From NCBI GenBank assembly GCA_902809985.1, contig CADDXC010000001.1:744001-808000 (forward strand): a stretch of 64,000 nucleotides of DNA. The letters run 5' to 3'. The notes below the pieces were generated by a model. That model did not search any database, had not been told where the DNA came from, and was given only the letters and a program-made list of their open reading frames with translations. Of this stretch, positions 10,831 through 20,555 are shown in pieces. Made by a program: the position numbers and the translations under genes. How positions within the stretch are numbered: the stretch's first letter is position 1; every line of letters begins with the position of its first letter. The DNA is from Clostridiaceae bacterium BL-3 (lineage in GTDB: Bacteria > Bacillota > Clostridia > Clostridiales > Clostridiaceae).

Positions 10831-11196
10831 GTGACTAACTATAGAAGTGGAAGAATAAATGAAGAGATGAAAAAGGAAATAAGCAATATAATCAGAAATG
10901 ATATAAAAGATCCAAGGGTAACTGCTATGGTGAGTGTTACGAAAGTCGATGTTACAAAAGATCAGAAATATGCTAAAGTTTATGTAAGCATATATGGGAA
11001 AAATAAATCGAAAGAAAACACTTTTGAAGCACTTAAAAATTCAGAGGGATTTATAAGAAGGGAAATTGGGCATAGGATAAAACTGAGAAACACGCCAGAG
11101 ATAATTATAGAACTTGACAATACTATAGAATATGGAATGCATATAGATGATATCCTCCATAAAATAAAGGAGAATGAAAGACATGATAATGAATGA
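10831..11196 (+). CDS. rbfA: 30S ribosome-binding factor RbfA
   Basis: A 121-residue KH-fold protein needed for late 16S rRNA processing and cold adaptation. The family signature (KDPRVTAMVSVTKVDVTKDQKYAKVYVS) spans about residues 27-55. The start is GTG after a GCGAGGTGAT site. Its end overlaps the start region of the next gene, which indicates translational coupling. Confidence 0.94.
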   Translation: MTNYRSGRINEEMKKEISNIIRNDIKDPRVTAMVSVTKVDVTKDQKYAKVYVSIYGKNKSKENTFEALKNSEGFIRREIGHRIKLRNTPEIIIELDNTIEYGMHIDDILHKIKENERHDNE

Positions 11197-12145
11197 TATA
11201 ATCAATAGAATAAGGAACTGTAACAACATTGCAATTACTTTTCATTCTTCTCCTGACGGAGATGCTCTTGGAAGCTCGCTGGCATTGTTTCAAGGATTAA
11301 AAAAGATGGGCAAGGAAGTTAAAATTCTTTCGAGAGAGAAAATATTGGAAGATTTTAAATTCTTACCTTGCAGTGAAGAGATAGATGGTAAAAATTTTAA
11401 AGTGGGTTCAGATGTTCAATGTGTTATAGTGCTGGATTGCGGAGATGTAAAGAGAATAGATGCGGAGTTGGATTTTCAAAACAGGGCATACAAAATAATA
11501 AATGTAGATCATCATGTAACAAATGAACTCTATGGGAATTTAAACTATGTGGATACAAATGCTGCCGCTGTGGCGGAAATAGTATATCAAATGCTTAAAC
11601 TTATGGATATAGATATAGATAAGGATATAGCACAGTGTCTTTATACATCTATAATTACAGATAGTGGCTCTTTTAGATATAGTTCGACCACGTCGGTAAC
11701 CCATGCCATAGCAGGAGATTTAATAAATACGGGTATAGACTTTAGTGAAATTCACAGAATTGTGTTTGAAAATAAAAAGTTTCAGAGAATAAAACTCTAT
11801 GGGAAAGCTATTGAAGGTATGAAACTTGTAGAAGACAGGATTTGTATTATGAAAATTACACGGGATATGCTTTCGGAAGTTGACATGAATTCAGAAATTG
11901 ATACTTCTGATATTATAAGTATAGGTATGAAGATAGATACTGTAGAAGTGGGAATTTTGTTAAAGCAGGTAGAGGACGGGATAAAAGCAAGCCTTAGATC
12001 AAAATCAAAAGTGGATGTTAGGAAAATAGCAGAAGTATTTGGCGGCGGAGGACATTTAAGGGCAAGTGGCCTTAAAATTGAGGGTAAGTCTATGGATGAG
12101 GTGGAAGACATGATATTGGAAGAAGTTGAAAAAGAGTTTATATGA
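11183..12145 (+). CDS. nrnA: DHH-family nanoRNase/pAp phosphatase NrnA
   Basis: A phosphoesterase of about 320 residues that degrades very short RNA and dephosphorylates pAp. The DHH domain carries SSPDGDALGSS near the N-terminus, LDCGD and VDHHVTN. The DHHA1 domain ends in GGGGHLRASG. In-frame ATGs occur at 11174, 11183 and 11189. AAGGAG at 11167-11172 is spaced best for 11183. It overlaps rbfA upstream and shares a 4-base overlap with truB downstream. Confidence 0.9.
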   Translation: MIMNDIINRIRNCNNIAITFHSSPDGDALGSSLALFQGLKKMGKEVKILSREKILEDFKFLPCSEEIDGKNFKVGSDVQCVIVLDCGDVKRIDAELDFQNRAYKIINVDHHVTNELYGNLNYVDTNAAAVAEIVYQMLKLMDIDIDKDIAQCLYTSIITDSGSFRYSSTTSVTHAIAGDLINTGIDFSEIHRIVFENKKFQRIKLYGKAIEGMKLVEDRICIMKITRDMLSEVDMNSEIDTSDIISIGMKIDTVEVGILLKQVEDGIKASLRSKSKVDVRKIAEVFGGGGHLRASGLKIEGKSMDEVEDMILEEVEKEFI

Positions 12146-13023
12146 TGGATGGTGTTTTGAATATAAATAAGCCTGCAGGTATTACATCCTTTGATGTGGT
12201 CAGGAAAATTAAGATTTTGTCACATAATAAGAAGGTAGGTCATGCTGGTACACTTGATCCAATCGCTTCGGGAGTATTGCCAGTATGTATAGGCAGGGCT
12301 ACCAAGTTTGTGGATTATATAATGAAAGATGAAAAAGTATATTTAACTCAGATGAAACTTGGAATTAGAACGGATACTTACGACAGAGAGGGTACTGTAA
12401 TAAATACCTTAGATTTTAACTTAAGTAAAAGGAATATAGAGAATGTGATTTTAAGTTTTGAGGGGCAAATAGACCAGCTTCCACCTATGTATTCTGCTAT
12501 AAAGGTGAAGGGAAAAAGACTTTATGATCTGGCAAGACGCGGCATAGAAGTGGAAAGAAAAAAGAGGAAAATACTGATATATTCTATAGAAATTGTGGAT
12601 ATAAAGCTGCCCTATGTAGTATTTAAGGTAAGGTGTTCTAAAGGAACCTATATAAGAAGTCTTTGTAATGATATTGGAAATAGATTGAATTGTGGAGCTG
12701 TTATGTGGGACTTGAAGAGAATATCCACTGGAAACTTTGACATTTTAAATTCAATTACTTTAGAAAGCTTAAATGATAAAAACATATTACAATACATTAT
12801 TCCTGTAGATACCGCACTGTCACAATACCCTGTACTCACAGTTGAAGATAAGTATGTAAAAAATGTTTTAAATGGAATTCCAATAAGGGATAAGATATTT
12901 TTAGATAAAATATCAAAGGATAGACTGTATAGAGTGTATACAAGTAAAAATGAGTTTGTGGGTTTAGGCATGCATAAAACTTTTGAATTTAAAATGGTTA
13001 AGTTATTTATTCGAGGTAATTGA
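12142..13023 (+). CDS. truB: tRNA pseudouridine-55 synthase TruB
   Basis: A 293-residue enzyme that isomerises U55 in the T-loop of tRNAs. The catalytic segment GHAGTLDPIASGVLPVCIG holds the nucleophilic Asp, and the family motif INKPAGITSFDVV opens the protein. The RCSKGTYIRSL segment near residue 165 is also typical. Start and stop codons overlap nrnA by 4 bases and ribF follows with a similar overlap, showing tight coupling. Confidence 0.95.
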   Translation: MMDGVLNINKPAGITSFDVVRKIKILSHNKKVGHAGTLDPIASGVLPVCIGRATKFVDYIMKDEKVYLTQMKLGIRTDTYDREGTVINTLDFNLSKRNIENVILSFEGQIDQLPPMYSAIKVKGKRLYDLARRGIEVERKKRKILIYSIEIVDIKLPYVVFKVRCSKGTYIRSLCNDIGNRLNCGAVMWDLKRISTGNFDILNSITLESLNDKNILQYIIPVDTALSQYPVLTVEDKYVKNVLNGIPIRDKIFLDKISKDRLYRVYTSKNEFVGLGMHKTFEFKMVKLFIRGN

Positions 13024-13949
13024 TTATGAAAGTTATAGAAGATAATTTTAAAGAACATTTTAAAGAGAATACATATATAGCATTGGGAAGCTTTGACGGA
13101 CTTCATCTAGGACATATGAGTCTTATAAATAAGACCATCAGGCTCGCTAGAAATAATAGGGCAAAGAGTATGGTATTTACATTTAAAAATCATCCTCTTA
13201 TGACTATAAATCCTGACTTGGCACCTAAAATTTTGATGGATAACCAATCTAAAATAGATGTATTGAGAAATATGGGTTTGGATATAATAAATATGGTAAA
13301 CTTCAATGAAGAACTTATGAAAATAGGTCCTGAGGACTTTGTGATTCATCTTTTAAATAACTATAGGGCCAAAGGATTTGTGGTTGGGTTCAACTATAGA
13401 TTTGGATACAAGAATTTAGGAGATGTAAATTTATTAAAGAAGTTGAGCAGAGTTTATAAATTTCATTTAAGCGTTATTGATTCTGTAAAATATAAAGGAC
13501 AAATAGTTAGCAGTTCAATCATAAGAGCTATTGTAACTGATGAAGGGGATATGAAAAAGGTAAACAAACTTTTGACAAGGCCTTTTATGATACAGGGAAA
13601 GGTAATGCATGGAAAGCAGTTGGGAAGAAAACTGGGATTTCCCACAGTAAATCTGGATTATGACAAAAAATTTGTGATACCAAAGGGCGGAGTATATTAT
13701 ACTATGGTGGGATTAGATGGAAAAATATTTAAAGGTATAACTAACGTAGGATATAATCCCACCACCTATGACAATAAACTCAGCGTTGAAACCAATATAC
13801 TGGACTTCAGCGGGGATATATATGGTAGAAACATAAAGATATATTTTATTGAGAGAATTAGAGATGAGGTAAAATTCAACAGTTTAGCTGAATTAGCCGA
13901 TCAATTAAAGAAAGATAAAGTGTATGTGAGTAAAAAAACCGGAAATTAA
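13020..13949 (+). CDS. ribF: Bifunctional riboflavin kinase/FAD synthetase
   Basis: A 309-residue enzyme making FMN and then FAD. The N-terminal nucleotidyltransferase domain has GSFDGLHLGH (about residues 23-32) and the SSSIIRAIV segment. The C-terminal kinase domain has GRKLGFPTVNL (about residue 200). It is the last gene of the rimP operon and overlaps truB by 4 bases. The next gene, rpsO, has its own promoter. Confidence 0.94.
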   Translation: MIMKVIEDNFKEHFKENTYIALGSFDGLHLGHMSLINKTIRLARNNRAKSMVFTFKNHPLMTINPDLAPKILMDNQSKIDVLRNMGLDIINMVNFNEELMKIGPEDFVIHLLNNYRAKGFVVGFNYRFGYKNLGDVNLLKKLSRVYKFHLSVIDSVKYKGQIVSSSIIRAIVTDEGDMKKVNKLLTRPFMIQGKVMHGKQLGRKLGFPTVNLDYDKKFVIPKGGVYYTMVGLDGKIFKGITNVGYNPTTYDNKLSVETNILDFSGDIYGRNIKIYFIERIRDEVKFNSLAELADQLKKDKVYVSKKTGN

Positions 13950-13962
13950 TTTTAAAAATTAA

Positions 13963-13991
13963 TTTACAATACTAGGTTTATTTGCTATAAT
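13963..13991 (+). promoter_or_regulatory. rpsO promoter
   Basis: TTTACA (13963-13968), a 17-base spacer and TATAAT (13986-13991) form a near-consensus sigma-A promoter. It would give an rpsO leader of about 80 bases. Confidence 0.7.
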
Positions 13992-14000
13992 TACAGACGT

Positions 14001-14056
14001 GATCCTTATGCTAAGAATTTCGACTTGCCAACGTTGTTCTTGGAATAAAGGGGATT
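14001..14056 (+). promoter_or_regulatory. Candidate S15 autoregulatory leader
   Basis: In the rpsO leader, GATCCTTAT (14001-14009) can pair with ATAAAGGGGAT near 14045-14055. CTAAGAA (14011-14017) can pair with TTCTTGG (14037-14043) inside it. A branched fold just before the ribosome site fits S15 feedback leaders known in other bacteria. The fold was drawn by eye. Confidence 0.35.
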
Positions 14057-14077
14057 AACAATTGGAGGTGTAACAAA

Positions 14078-14341
14078 ATGGAGAAGGCAGTTAAAGATGC
14101 GATAATGAAAAAATACGCAAGACATGAGGGAGATACAGGATCCCCTGAAGTGCAGATAGCCCTGCTTACTGAAAGAATTAATCATTTAAATGAACATTTA
14201 AAAATCCATAAGAAAGATCATCATTCCAGAAGGGGTCTTCTAATGATGGTTGGTAAGAGAAGAGGTCTTCTTAATTACTTAATTAGACAGGATATTGAGA
14301 GATATCGTGCTATTATTAAGGAGTTAAATTTAAGAAAATAA
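14078..14341 (+). CDS. rpsO: Ribosomal protein S15
   Basis: An 87-residue primary 16S rRNA-binding protein of the small-subunit platform. The conserved segments [19 protein letters not shown] and [21 protein letters not shown] are present and the length is standard. A TTGGAGGTG site precedes the ATG. It lies directly upstream of pnp, the usual arrangement, with a hairpin between them. Confidence 0.97.
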   Translation: MEKAVKDAIMKKYARHEGDTGSPEVQIALLTERINHLNEHLKIHKKDHHSRRGLLMMVGKRRGLLNYLIRQDIERYRAIIKELNLRK

Positions 14342-14347
14342 TTTTTG

Positions 14348-14366
14348 GAGCGGGCTTGTGCCGCTC
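14348..14366 (+). terminator. rpsO-pnp hairpin terminator
   Basis: GAGCGG and CCGCTC form a 6-pair GC-rich stem followed by a T-rich tract. Partial readthrough into pnp is likely, because no clear pnp promoter is seen. Confidence 0.6.
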
Positions 14367-14413
14367 TATTCTTTTAATAGAATTGTAATTCATTGGTAGG
14401 AGGTATATTTTTA

Positions 14414-16543
14414 ATGAGTGATATAATTCAAACTACTGTGGCAGGAAGAGTTTTAAAGGTTGACTATGGAAAAGTAGGTAAACTTTCTGACTGCGCTATG
14501 TTTATAAGTTATGGAGATACAGTGGTTTTAATCAATGCAAATTCGTCAGATGAACCTAGAGAAGGAGTAGATTTTTTTCCTTTGAGCATAGAATATGAGG
14601 AGAGGCTGTACTCTGTTGGTAAGATTCCCGGAGGTTTTATAAAAAGGGAGGGTAAACCAACGGAAAAGGCCATACTTCATGCTAGAGCGATAGATAGGCC
14701 ACTTAGGCCGCTGTTTCCAAAGGGATATAGAAATGATGTTCAGGTAGTATGTACTGTACTGTCAGTTGATCAGGACAATGCACCTGACATATTGGCCATA
14801 AATGGAGCTTCATTAGCTCTATGTATGTCAAGTATTCCTTTTACTACTCCGGTGGGAGCAGTGTCCGTAGGGCTGGTAGATGGCAAATTCATAATTAATC
14901 CCGATTTAAAACAAAGGGAAAAAAGTAGTTTAAATCTTACAGTTTGTGCTACTAAGGACAGGGTTATGATGGTAGAAGCTGGAGGAGATGAAATACCGGA
15001 GGATATAATGTACAACGGTATAATATGTGGATTTGAAGAATGCAAAAAGATAGTGGCATTTCAAGAAGAAATCATAAAGAAGTATGGAAAAGAAAAAATT
15101 GAACCTGTATTGTACAAGGCGGATGAAGCCCTGGAGGAAAAAGTTAGAGAGTTTGCCTTTGATATGATAAAAGATGCCATGCATATAGAGGACAGAGATA
15201 ATAGAAATGAAGCGCTTAAAGATATAGACGATAAATTAAATGGGCAATTTTCTGAAGAATACCCGGATAGTGAAGCTGATATTTCTGATATAGTCTACAG
15301 AATGAAAAAAGAAGTAGTTAGAAATATGCTTTTAAAAGAACATAAAAGAGTAGATGGAAGGGCATTTGACGAAATAAGACCTATAAGCTGTGAAGTGGGA
15401 ATTCTTCCCAGAACTCATGGTACTGGACTTTTTACAAGAGGATTAACTCAAGTGATGACTGTAGCTACGTTGGGATCCCTGGGAGATGTGCAGATACTTG
15501 ATGGAGTGGGTTCTGAAGAGTCCAAGAGATATATTCACCACTACAATTTTCCATCCTACAGCACAGGTGAGACAAAACCTCTTAGAGGACCAGGAAGAAG
15601 GGAAATAGGTCATGGAGCTCTGGCTGAAAAAGCATTGGAACCACTTATACCAAGTGAAGAGGAATTTCCCTATACCATAAGATTGGTGTCTGAGGTGTTG
15701 AGTTCAAACGGCTCTACTTCTCAAGCCAGCATATGTGGAAGTACTTTAGCTCTTTTGGACGCAGGTGTCCCAATAAAAAGACCGGCGGCGGGAATAGCTA
15801 TGGGACTTGTAACCAGCGAAGATATGTCTCAGGAGGAAATATTGACTGATATACAGGGATTAGAGGATTTCTTCGGAGATATGGACTTTAAAGTTGGAGG
15901 AACAGAAAAAGGCATTACAGCCATTCAATTTGATACAAAAATTCATGGGCTATCCAATAACTGTATAAAAGAAACCCTCAATAGGGCAAGAACAGCAAGG
16001 TTATTTATACTTGAAAAAATCCATGAATGTATTCCTGCACCAAGGGCAGAATTGTCAAAATATGCTCCAAAGACATTTACCATGTCCATAGATCCTGAAA
16101 AGATCAGGGATGTAATAGGCTCCGGAGGAAAGGTTATAAACAAGATAATAGCAGAGACTGGAGTTAAAATAGATATAAAAGAAGATGGAAAAATATTTGT
16201 TATGTCAGATGACACTGCAAGTGCAAAGAAGGCATTGAAAATAATTGACGATCTTACTAAAGAAGTAGTGGTGGGAGAGATATATCTGGGTAAGGTTACC
16301 AAAACAACTAATTTTGGAGCATTTGTTGAAGTACTTCCAGGTAAAGAAGGACTGGTTCATATCTCAAAATTGGATTTTACCAGAGTGAATAAGGTAGAAG
16401 ACGTAGTATCTGTAGGAGATAAGATATTGGTCAAAGTAACTGATATAGATAATCAAGGTAGAATAAATCTTTCCAGAAAAGATGCCATAAAAGATTCTGA
16501 GAAAAAAGATCTAAAGGGAAAAGATTCAAAGGTAAAACAGTAA
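14414..16543 (+). CDS. pnp: Polyribonucleotide nucleotidyltransferase (PNPase)
   Basis: A phosphorolytic 3'-5' exoribonuclease of about 709 residues. It has two RNase PH domains separated by a helical domain, then KH ([15 protein letters not shown]) and S1 ([20 protein letters not shown]) domains. The frame opens at a TTG at 14393, but AGGAGG at 14399-14404 points to the ATG at 14414 and the family N-terminus begins there. It ends in a lysine-rich tail. Confidence 0.96.
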   Translation: MSDIIQTTVAGRVLKVDYGKVGKLSDCAMFISYGDTVVLINANSSDEPREGVDFFPLSIEYEERLYSVGKIPGGFIKREGKPTEKAILHARAIDRPLRPLFPKGYRNDVQVVCTVLSVDQDNAPDILAINGASLALCMSSIPFTTPVGAVSVGLVDGKFIINPDLKQREKSSLNLTVCATKDRVMMVEAGGDEIPEDIMYNGIICGFEECKKIVAFQEEIIKKYGKEKIEPVLYKADEALEEKVREFAFDMIKDAMHIEDRDNRNEALKDIDDKLNGQFSEEYPDSEADISDIVYRMKKEVVRNMLLKEHKRVDGRAFDEIRPISCEVGILPRTHGTGLFTRGLTQVMTVATLGSLGDVQILDGVGSEESKRYIHHYNFPSYSTGETKPLRGPGRREIGHGALAEKALEPLIPSEEEFPYTIRLVSEVLSSNGSTSQASICGSTLALLDAGVPIKRPAAGIAMGLVTSEDMSQEEILTDIQGLEDFFGDMDFKVGGTEKGITAIQFDTKIHGLSNNCIKETLNRARTARLFILEKIHECIPAPRAELSKYAPKTFTMSIDPEKIRDVIGSGGKVINKIIAETGVKIDIKEDGKIFVMSDDTASAKKALKIIDDLTKEVVVGEIYLGKVTKTTNFGAFVEVLPGKEGLVHISKLDFTRVNKVEDVVSVGDKILVKVTDIDNQGRINLSRKDAIKDSEKKDLKGKDSKVKQ

Positions 16544-16653
16544 AATAGAAGGGCTTAGGTGCCTTTTTATTTTTTAATGTGATTTTTTTACATCTTGTGG
16601 GAATAATTTTGATAATAAATTAAAACTGTCTAGTGAAAGAGGTGAAACTTTTA

Positions 16654-17952
16654 ATGTATAATTTATTTAAGTTAGATAATGGATTAAGAGTAGTCGTAGA
16701 AAATATAGATTATGTAAATTCTGTAAGTGTGGGCCTCTGGATAAAAAGTGGATCTAGAAATGAAGAAAAATACAATAATGGTATTTCTCATTTTATTGAA
16801 CATATGCTGTTTAAAGGCACAGCTAATAGAACTGCACTTGAAATAGCTGAATCAATAGAAGATGTTGGTGGACAGATAAATGCTTTTACGGGGAAGGAAG
16901 CTACATGTTTTTATGTAAAAGTATTGGATACTCATTTGGATTTGGCTATAGATGTTTTAGCGGATATGTTGTTTAACAGTAAATTTTTACCTGAAGATAT
17001 CGAAAAGGAAAAGGGCGTTATAGTTGAAGAGATAAATATGAGTGAAGATTTACCAGAAGATGTATTGTCGGATCTTCACAATAAAGCCATGTGGGGAAAT
17101 GATTCTATATCTCTTCCCATACTGGGAAATGCTGATACTGTGAAATCCTTTAATAGAAAACAGCTGCTGGAATATATAAATTCTCGTTATATACCTGAAA
17201 ATTCCGTAATATCTATAGCCGGCAAGGTAAATTTAAAAAATGTAGAGAAATTGATAGGAAAATATTTTAAAAACTGGTGTGGAAAAGACAAGGTTATCAC
17301 CAATTATTCTTTCCCAAAACTTCTAAATAACCATCTTTTGAAGAGAAAGAATATAGAACAGCTTCATTTGAGCTTAGGGATACAGGGAGTTAAAGGAGGC
17401 AGTGATGATATATATCCACTTTTATTATTGAATAATATATATGGAGGTGGAGCTTCTTCTATATTGTTTCAGAAGATACGTGAGGAAAAAGGTCTTTGTT
17501 ATTCTGTATATTCTTATTTGACTTCTTTTAATAATAATGGTGTAGTTATTGTGTATACTGGATTAAATGCGAAGTATGTTTATGATGTGATATGCAGAAT
17601 AAAAGAAGAGTTAGAGCTATTTTCAAAAAATGGCATTAAACCTGGTAAATTGAAAAAATCAAAAGAACAGTTAAAAGGAAACTATATATTGGGTATGGAA
17701 AGCATAAGCAGCAGGATGTTTAATAACGGTAAATCTCTATTATTTACCAATAAGTTAAATACTCCTGAAGATATAATAGAAAAGATAAACAACATAGATG
17801 AAGATATTCTAAACAGAGTGATGAAGAACACTTTTTGTAATGGAATAGTCAATTCCGCATTCGTAGGTGATAATATAGATATGGAAATTGTAAAAAATTT
17901 ATTGGATAAAGATATAAAACCTTTTCAGGGATCAAAGAGCAGCTTTTTATAA
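16654..17952 (+). CDS. M16-family zinc peptidase (MlpA/YmxG-like)
   Basis: A processing-peptidase-like protein of about 432 residues. The inverted zinc motif HFIEH is near residue 45, followed by the distal Glu in the VIVEEINMSEDLPED segment. The C-terminal half has the inactive-domain pattern (GGGASSILFQKIREEKGLCYS). An AGAGGTG site 11 bases upstream supports the ATG at 16654 over the GTG at 16633. Its place between pnp and the YmxH gene matches B. subtilis mlpA. The substrate is unknown. Confidence 0.9.
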   Translation: MYNLFKLDNGLRVVVENIDYVNSVSVGLWIKSGSRNEEKYNNGISHFIEHMLFKGTANRTALEIAESIEDVGGQINAFTGKEATCFYVKVLDTHLDLAIDVLADMLFNSKFLPEDIEKEKGVIVEEINMSEDLPEDVLSDLHNKAMWGNDSISLPILGNADTVKSFNRKQLLEYINSRYIPENSVISIAGKVNLKNVEKLIGKYFKNWCGKDKVITNYSFPKLLNNHLLKRKNIEQLHLSLGIQGVKGGSDDIYPLLLLNNIYGGGASSILFQKIREEKGLCYSVYSYLTSFNNNGVVIVYTGLNAKYVYDVICRIKEELELFSKNGIKPGKLKKSKEQLKGNYILGMESISSRMFNNGKSLLFTNKLNTPEDIIEKINNIDEDILNRVMKNTFCNGIVNSAFVGDNIDMEIVKNLLDKDIKPFQGSKSSFL

Positions 17953-18076
17953 AATTTATTAGAATGAGTATGAATTTGGGATTTTATATGATTATGAAGC
18001 TTGTAGAATAAGTTATGTACATTGTTCATAGTATGTAGTAATGATATATTTTATATAATATAAGTGGGAGGATACT

Positions 18077-18349
18077 ATGGATCAAAATATAAAATATTAT
18101 AGTGAAATGGAAAGATATGAAATTATTAATGTGAATGATGGCAATAAATACAATTATCTGGGGAACAATGACATAATAGTTGATTCTGAGGGGAACCTAA
18201 AGATATTGATTTTAAGTGATAATAAAACTAAATTTGGTATTTTTGGTAAAAGTGAGTTCATAGAGGTTCCCTGGGAATATGTCAAGAAAATAGGAGCTAA
18301 GACAATTATTATAGATGTGGAGGAAAAAAATCTCAAAAAAGTGCGATAG
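18077..18349 (+). CDS. ymxH: YlmC/YmxH-family PRC-barrel sporulation protein
   Basis: A 90-residue small beta-rich protein of the YlmC/YmxH family, widespread in spore formers. The PRC-barrel pattern is visible as YEIINVNDGNKY near the N-terminus and FIEVPWEYVKKIGAKTIIID near the C-terminus. A GGGAGG site precedes the ATG. The molecular function of the family is not established. Position between the M16 peptidase and aspartokinase is conserved in Bacillus. Confidence 0.85.
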   Translation: MDQNIKYYSEMERYEIINVNDGNKYNYLGNNDIIVDSEGNLKILILSDNKTKFGIFGKSEFIEVPWEYVKKIGAKTIIIDVEEKNLKKVR

Positions 18350-18366
18350 TACAGTTGAAGATTTTT

Positions 18367-18411
18367 AAATTGTCAACTGTCAATTGTGCATTGTAAATTA
18401 TAAATTGTCAA
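18367..18411 (+). repeat. Degenerate TGAATTG-type repeat tract
   Basis: The ymxH-dapG gap consists largely of AATTGT-type words (GTCAACTGTCAATTGTG, then ATTGTAAATTATAAATTGTC). It resembles the tracts at 2144, 22821, 31151 and 61837. Confidence 0.6.
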
Positions 18412-18429
18412 AAATTATGGAGGACTAAA

Positions 18430-19635
18430 ATGAGAATACTAATTCAAAAATTTGGAGGGACTTCTGTTTCTACTCATGAAAGAAGAAATAGAGTAGTAAA
18501 TAAAATAATTAAGGCCAAGAATAAGGGATTTTCACCAGTTGTAGTTGTTTCAGCTATGGGTAGAAAAGGTCAACCCTATGCTACAGATACGCTTCTATCT
18601 CTGGTCAGCAGAGATTTTAGAAATAGCAGTCCGTTAAGTATTGATTTGCTTATGAGTTGTGGGGAGATAATAAGTACTGTAGTTGTTGCTGATGAGCTCT
18701 CAAAATTAAAAATGGATGTTGTTCCCCTAACAGGAGGACAGGCAGGAATAATTACTGATGATAATTATAATGATGCTGCTGTTTTAAGGGTGGAAAAAGG
18801 CAAACTGACCAGTATATTGGAAAGTGGAAAAATTCCGATAGTTGCTGGATTTCAAGGAGTATCTGAAAATGGATATGTAACTACATTGGGAAGAGGCGGA
18901 AGTGATGTTACCGCAGCACTTTTGGGTACTGCTTTAAATGCAGAATCCGTAGAAATATATACAGATGTAGATGGAATAATGACGGCAGATCCTAGAATAG
19001 TATCTGATGCCTCATTGATTGAAAAGATAAGCTATAATGAGGTGTTCCAAATGGCAGATCAAGGAGCCAAGGTCATACACCCAAGAGCCGTAAAAATAGC
19101 CATGAATGGAAATGTACCTTTAGTTATAAAGAACACATTGAATGATGGAAAAGGCACCGTCATAAGCAATTCTGCGGCGGGGGCATCTGGTAAAGTCGTA
19201 AACGGTATAACATCCATGGATGACAGAGTTCAGATTACGGTGAAATATAGTGAAAACAAAGATTCTGAAAATTATTATACATTATTAGATGAGCTGGCAA
19301 ATAATCTTATAAGTATAGATTTGATAAATGTGTTTCCCTATGAGGAAGTGTTTACTATAGGTAATGAGGATATGGATAATTTTAAGATAGTGATGAAAAA
19401 TCTCGGTCTCAATTATAATGCTATAAAAGAATGTACTAAAATAGCCCTCATTGGAAGCGGCATGAGAGGGGTGCCAGGAGTTATTGCAAAGATATTGAAA
19501 GTACTGTCTAGAGAGAATATAAAAGTACTTCAAACTGCTGATTCCCATACTACCATATGGTGTCTTGTTGAAAGAAGTAAAGCAAGTAAAGCCATAAATG
19601 CCCTTCATAGGGAATTTCTATTGGGTGAAAAGTAA
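18430..19635 (+). CDS. dapG: Aspartokinase
   Basis: A 401-residue enzyme phosphorylating aspartate for the lysine, diaminopimelate, threonine and methionine pathways. The kinase domain opens with IQKFGGTSVS and has TLGRGGSDVTAALLG near residue 155. Two ACT-type regulatory segments occupy the last 140 residues, giving likely feedback control. The length matches B. subtilis DapG, which lies in the same neighbourhood. The spoVF, asd and dapA genes found there in Bacillus are absent here. Confidence 0.92.
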   Translation: MRILIQKFGGTSVSTHERRNRVVNKIIKAKNKGFSPVVVVSAMGRKGQPYATDTLLSLVSRDFRNSSPLSIDLLMSCGEIISTVVVADELSKLKMDVVPLTGGQAGIITDDNYNDAAVLRVEKGKLTSILESGKIPIVAGFQGVSENGYVTTLGRGGSDVTAALLGTALNAESVEIYTDVDGIMTADPRIVSDASLIEKISYNEVFQMADQGAKVIHPRAVKIAMNGNVPLVIKNTLNDGKGTVISNSAAGASGKVVNGITSMDDRVQITVKYSENKDSENYYTLLDELANNLISIDLINVFPYEEVFTIGNEDMDNFKIVMKNLGLNYNAIKECTKIALIGSGMRGVPGVIAKILKVLSRENIKVLQTADSHTTIWCLVERSKASKAINALHREFLLGEK

Positions 19636-19693
19636 AAAGGTATATGAATCTCCTAAAATGCATAAGATAAAATCGTTTAAGGAGGAGATTAAA

Positions 19694-20374
19694 ATGTCGG
19701 ATAAAATAAATAATGAAACCCAGAAGAATAACAGCCAGCTTCAAAACATAAAAGAGTTGGGTGTTACAAATATTCCGCAGCAGAGAAACAGCCCAATCCA
19801 AATACTTCCAATAATAGGCCAGATAGAAGGGCATGTGGTACTGCCTTCTGAAACCAAAAGCACTAAATATGAACATGTAATACCAAATTTAATTGCTGTT
19901 GAAAGTGACAGTAGTGTAAAAGGATTGCTGGTGGTTTTAAATACTGTAGGTGGGGATGTAGAGGCTGGTCTTGCCATATCGGAGATGATAAGGAGCTTGA
20001 GTAAACCTACAGTATCTCTCGTTATAGGGGGAGGACATTCCATTGGCGTACCTCTTGCTACGGCGTCTGATTATTCATTTATATCTCCTACGGCTACCAT
20101 GATTGTGCATCCCATAAGAATGACTGGAATGGTGATTGGAGTTCCAAAGACTTTTGAGTACTTTAGCAAAATGCAGGATAGGATAAATGAATTTATTGTT
20201 AGAACATCTAATATAACTGAAAAAAAATTGATTGAACTTATGCTTCAAACAGATGAATTGCTAAACGATACGGGAACTATACTGATTGGTAAGCAGGCGG
20301 TGCAGCAGGGTTTGATTGATGAAGTGGGGGGAATAAGTGAGGCTCTTAAAAAATTAAATGACATGATCAAATAA
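19694..20374 (+). CDS. tepA: ClpP-like protease TepA (YmfB family)
   Basis: A ClpP/crotonase-fold serine protease of about 226 residues, known in Bacillus as translocation-enhancing protein TepA. GGGHSIGVPLA carries the nucleophile Ser, and MIVHPIRM holds the likely catalytic His. An ordered GGDVEAGLAISEMIRS helix precedes them. The frame is open from 19598, inside dapG, but AAGGAGG at 19679-19685 marks the ATG at 19694. It is followed by ftsK as in Bacillus. Confidence 0.88.
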   Translation: MSDKINNETQKNNSQLQNIKELGVTNIPQQRNSPIQILPIIGQIEGHVVLPSETKSTKYEHVIPNLIAVESDSSVKGLLVVLNTVGGDVEAGLAISEMIRSLSKPTVSLVIGGGHSIGVPLATASDYSFISPTATMIVHPIRMTGMVIGVPKTFEYFSKMQDRINEFIVRTSNITEKKLIELMLQTDELLNDTGTILIGKQAVQQGLIDEVGGISEALKKLNDMIK

Positions 20375-20394
20375 TTAAAGACCTATTAAAAGTC

Positions 20395-20420
20395 ACCATA
20401 GGATAAATCCTATGGTAATT
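20395..20420 (+). terminator. Terminator after tepA
   Basis: ACCATAGGAT and ATCCTATGGT form a perfect 10-base inverted repeat followed by an AT-rich tract. It ends the dapG-tepA unit. Confidence 0.65.
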
Positions 20421-20555
20421 TATATTTATCTGATGATGAGATTATGCTGCAAAATTATTAGAGGAAAAGAGAAAGTGATGTAGAATATTTATTAGGGAAC
20501 TTTTCACTTTAGGACTTATTAAATATTTCTTTGCACTTGAAGGAGGTGGTAACAT

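Noticed and set aside
18350-18429. Lysine riboswitch before aspartokinase
   Set aside because: The gap is 80 bases and mostly repeat words, too short for the aptamer.
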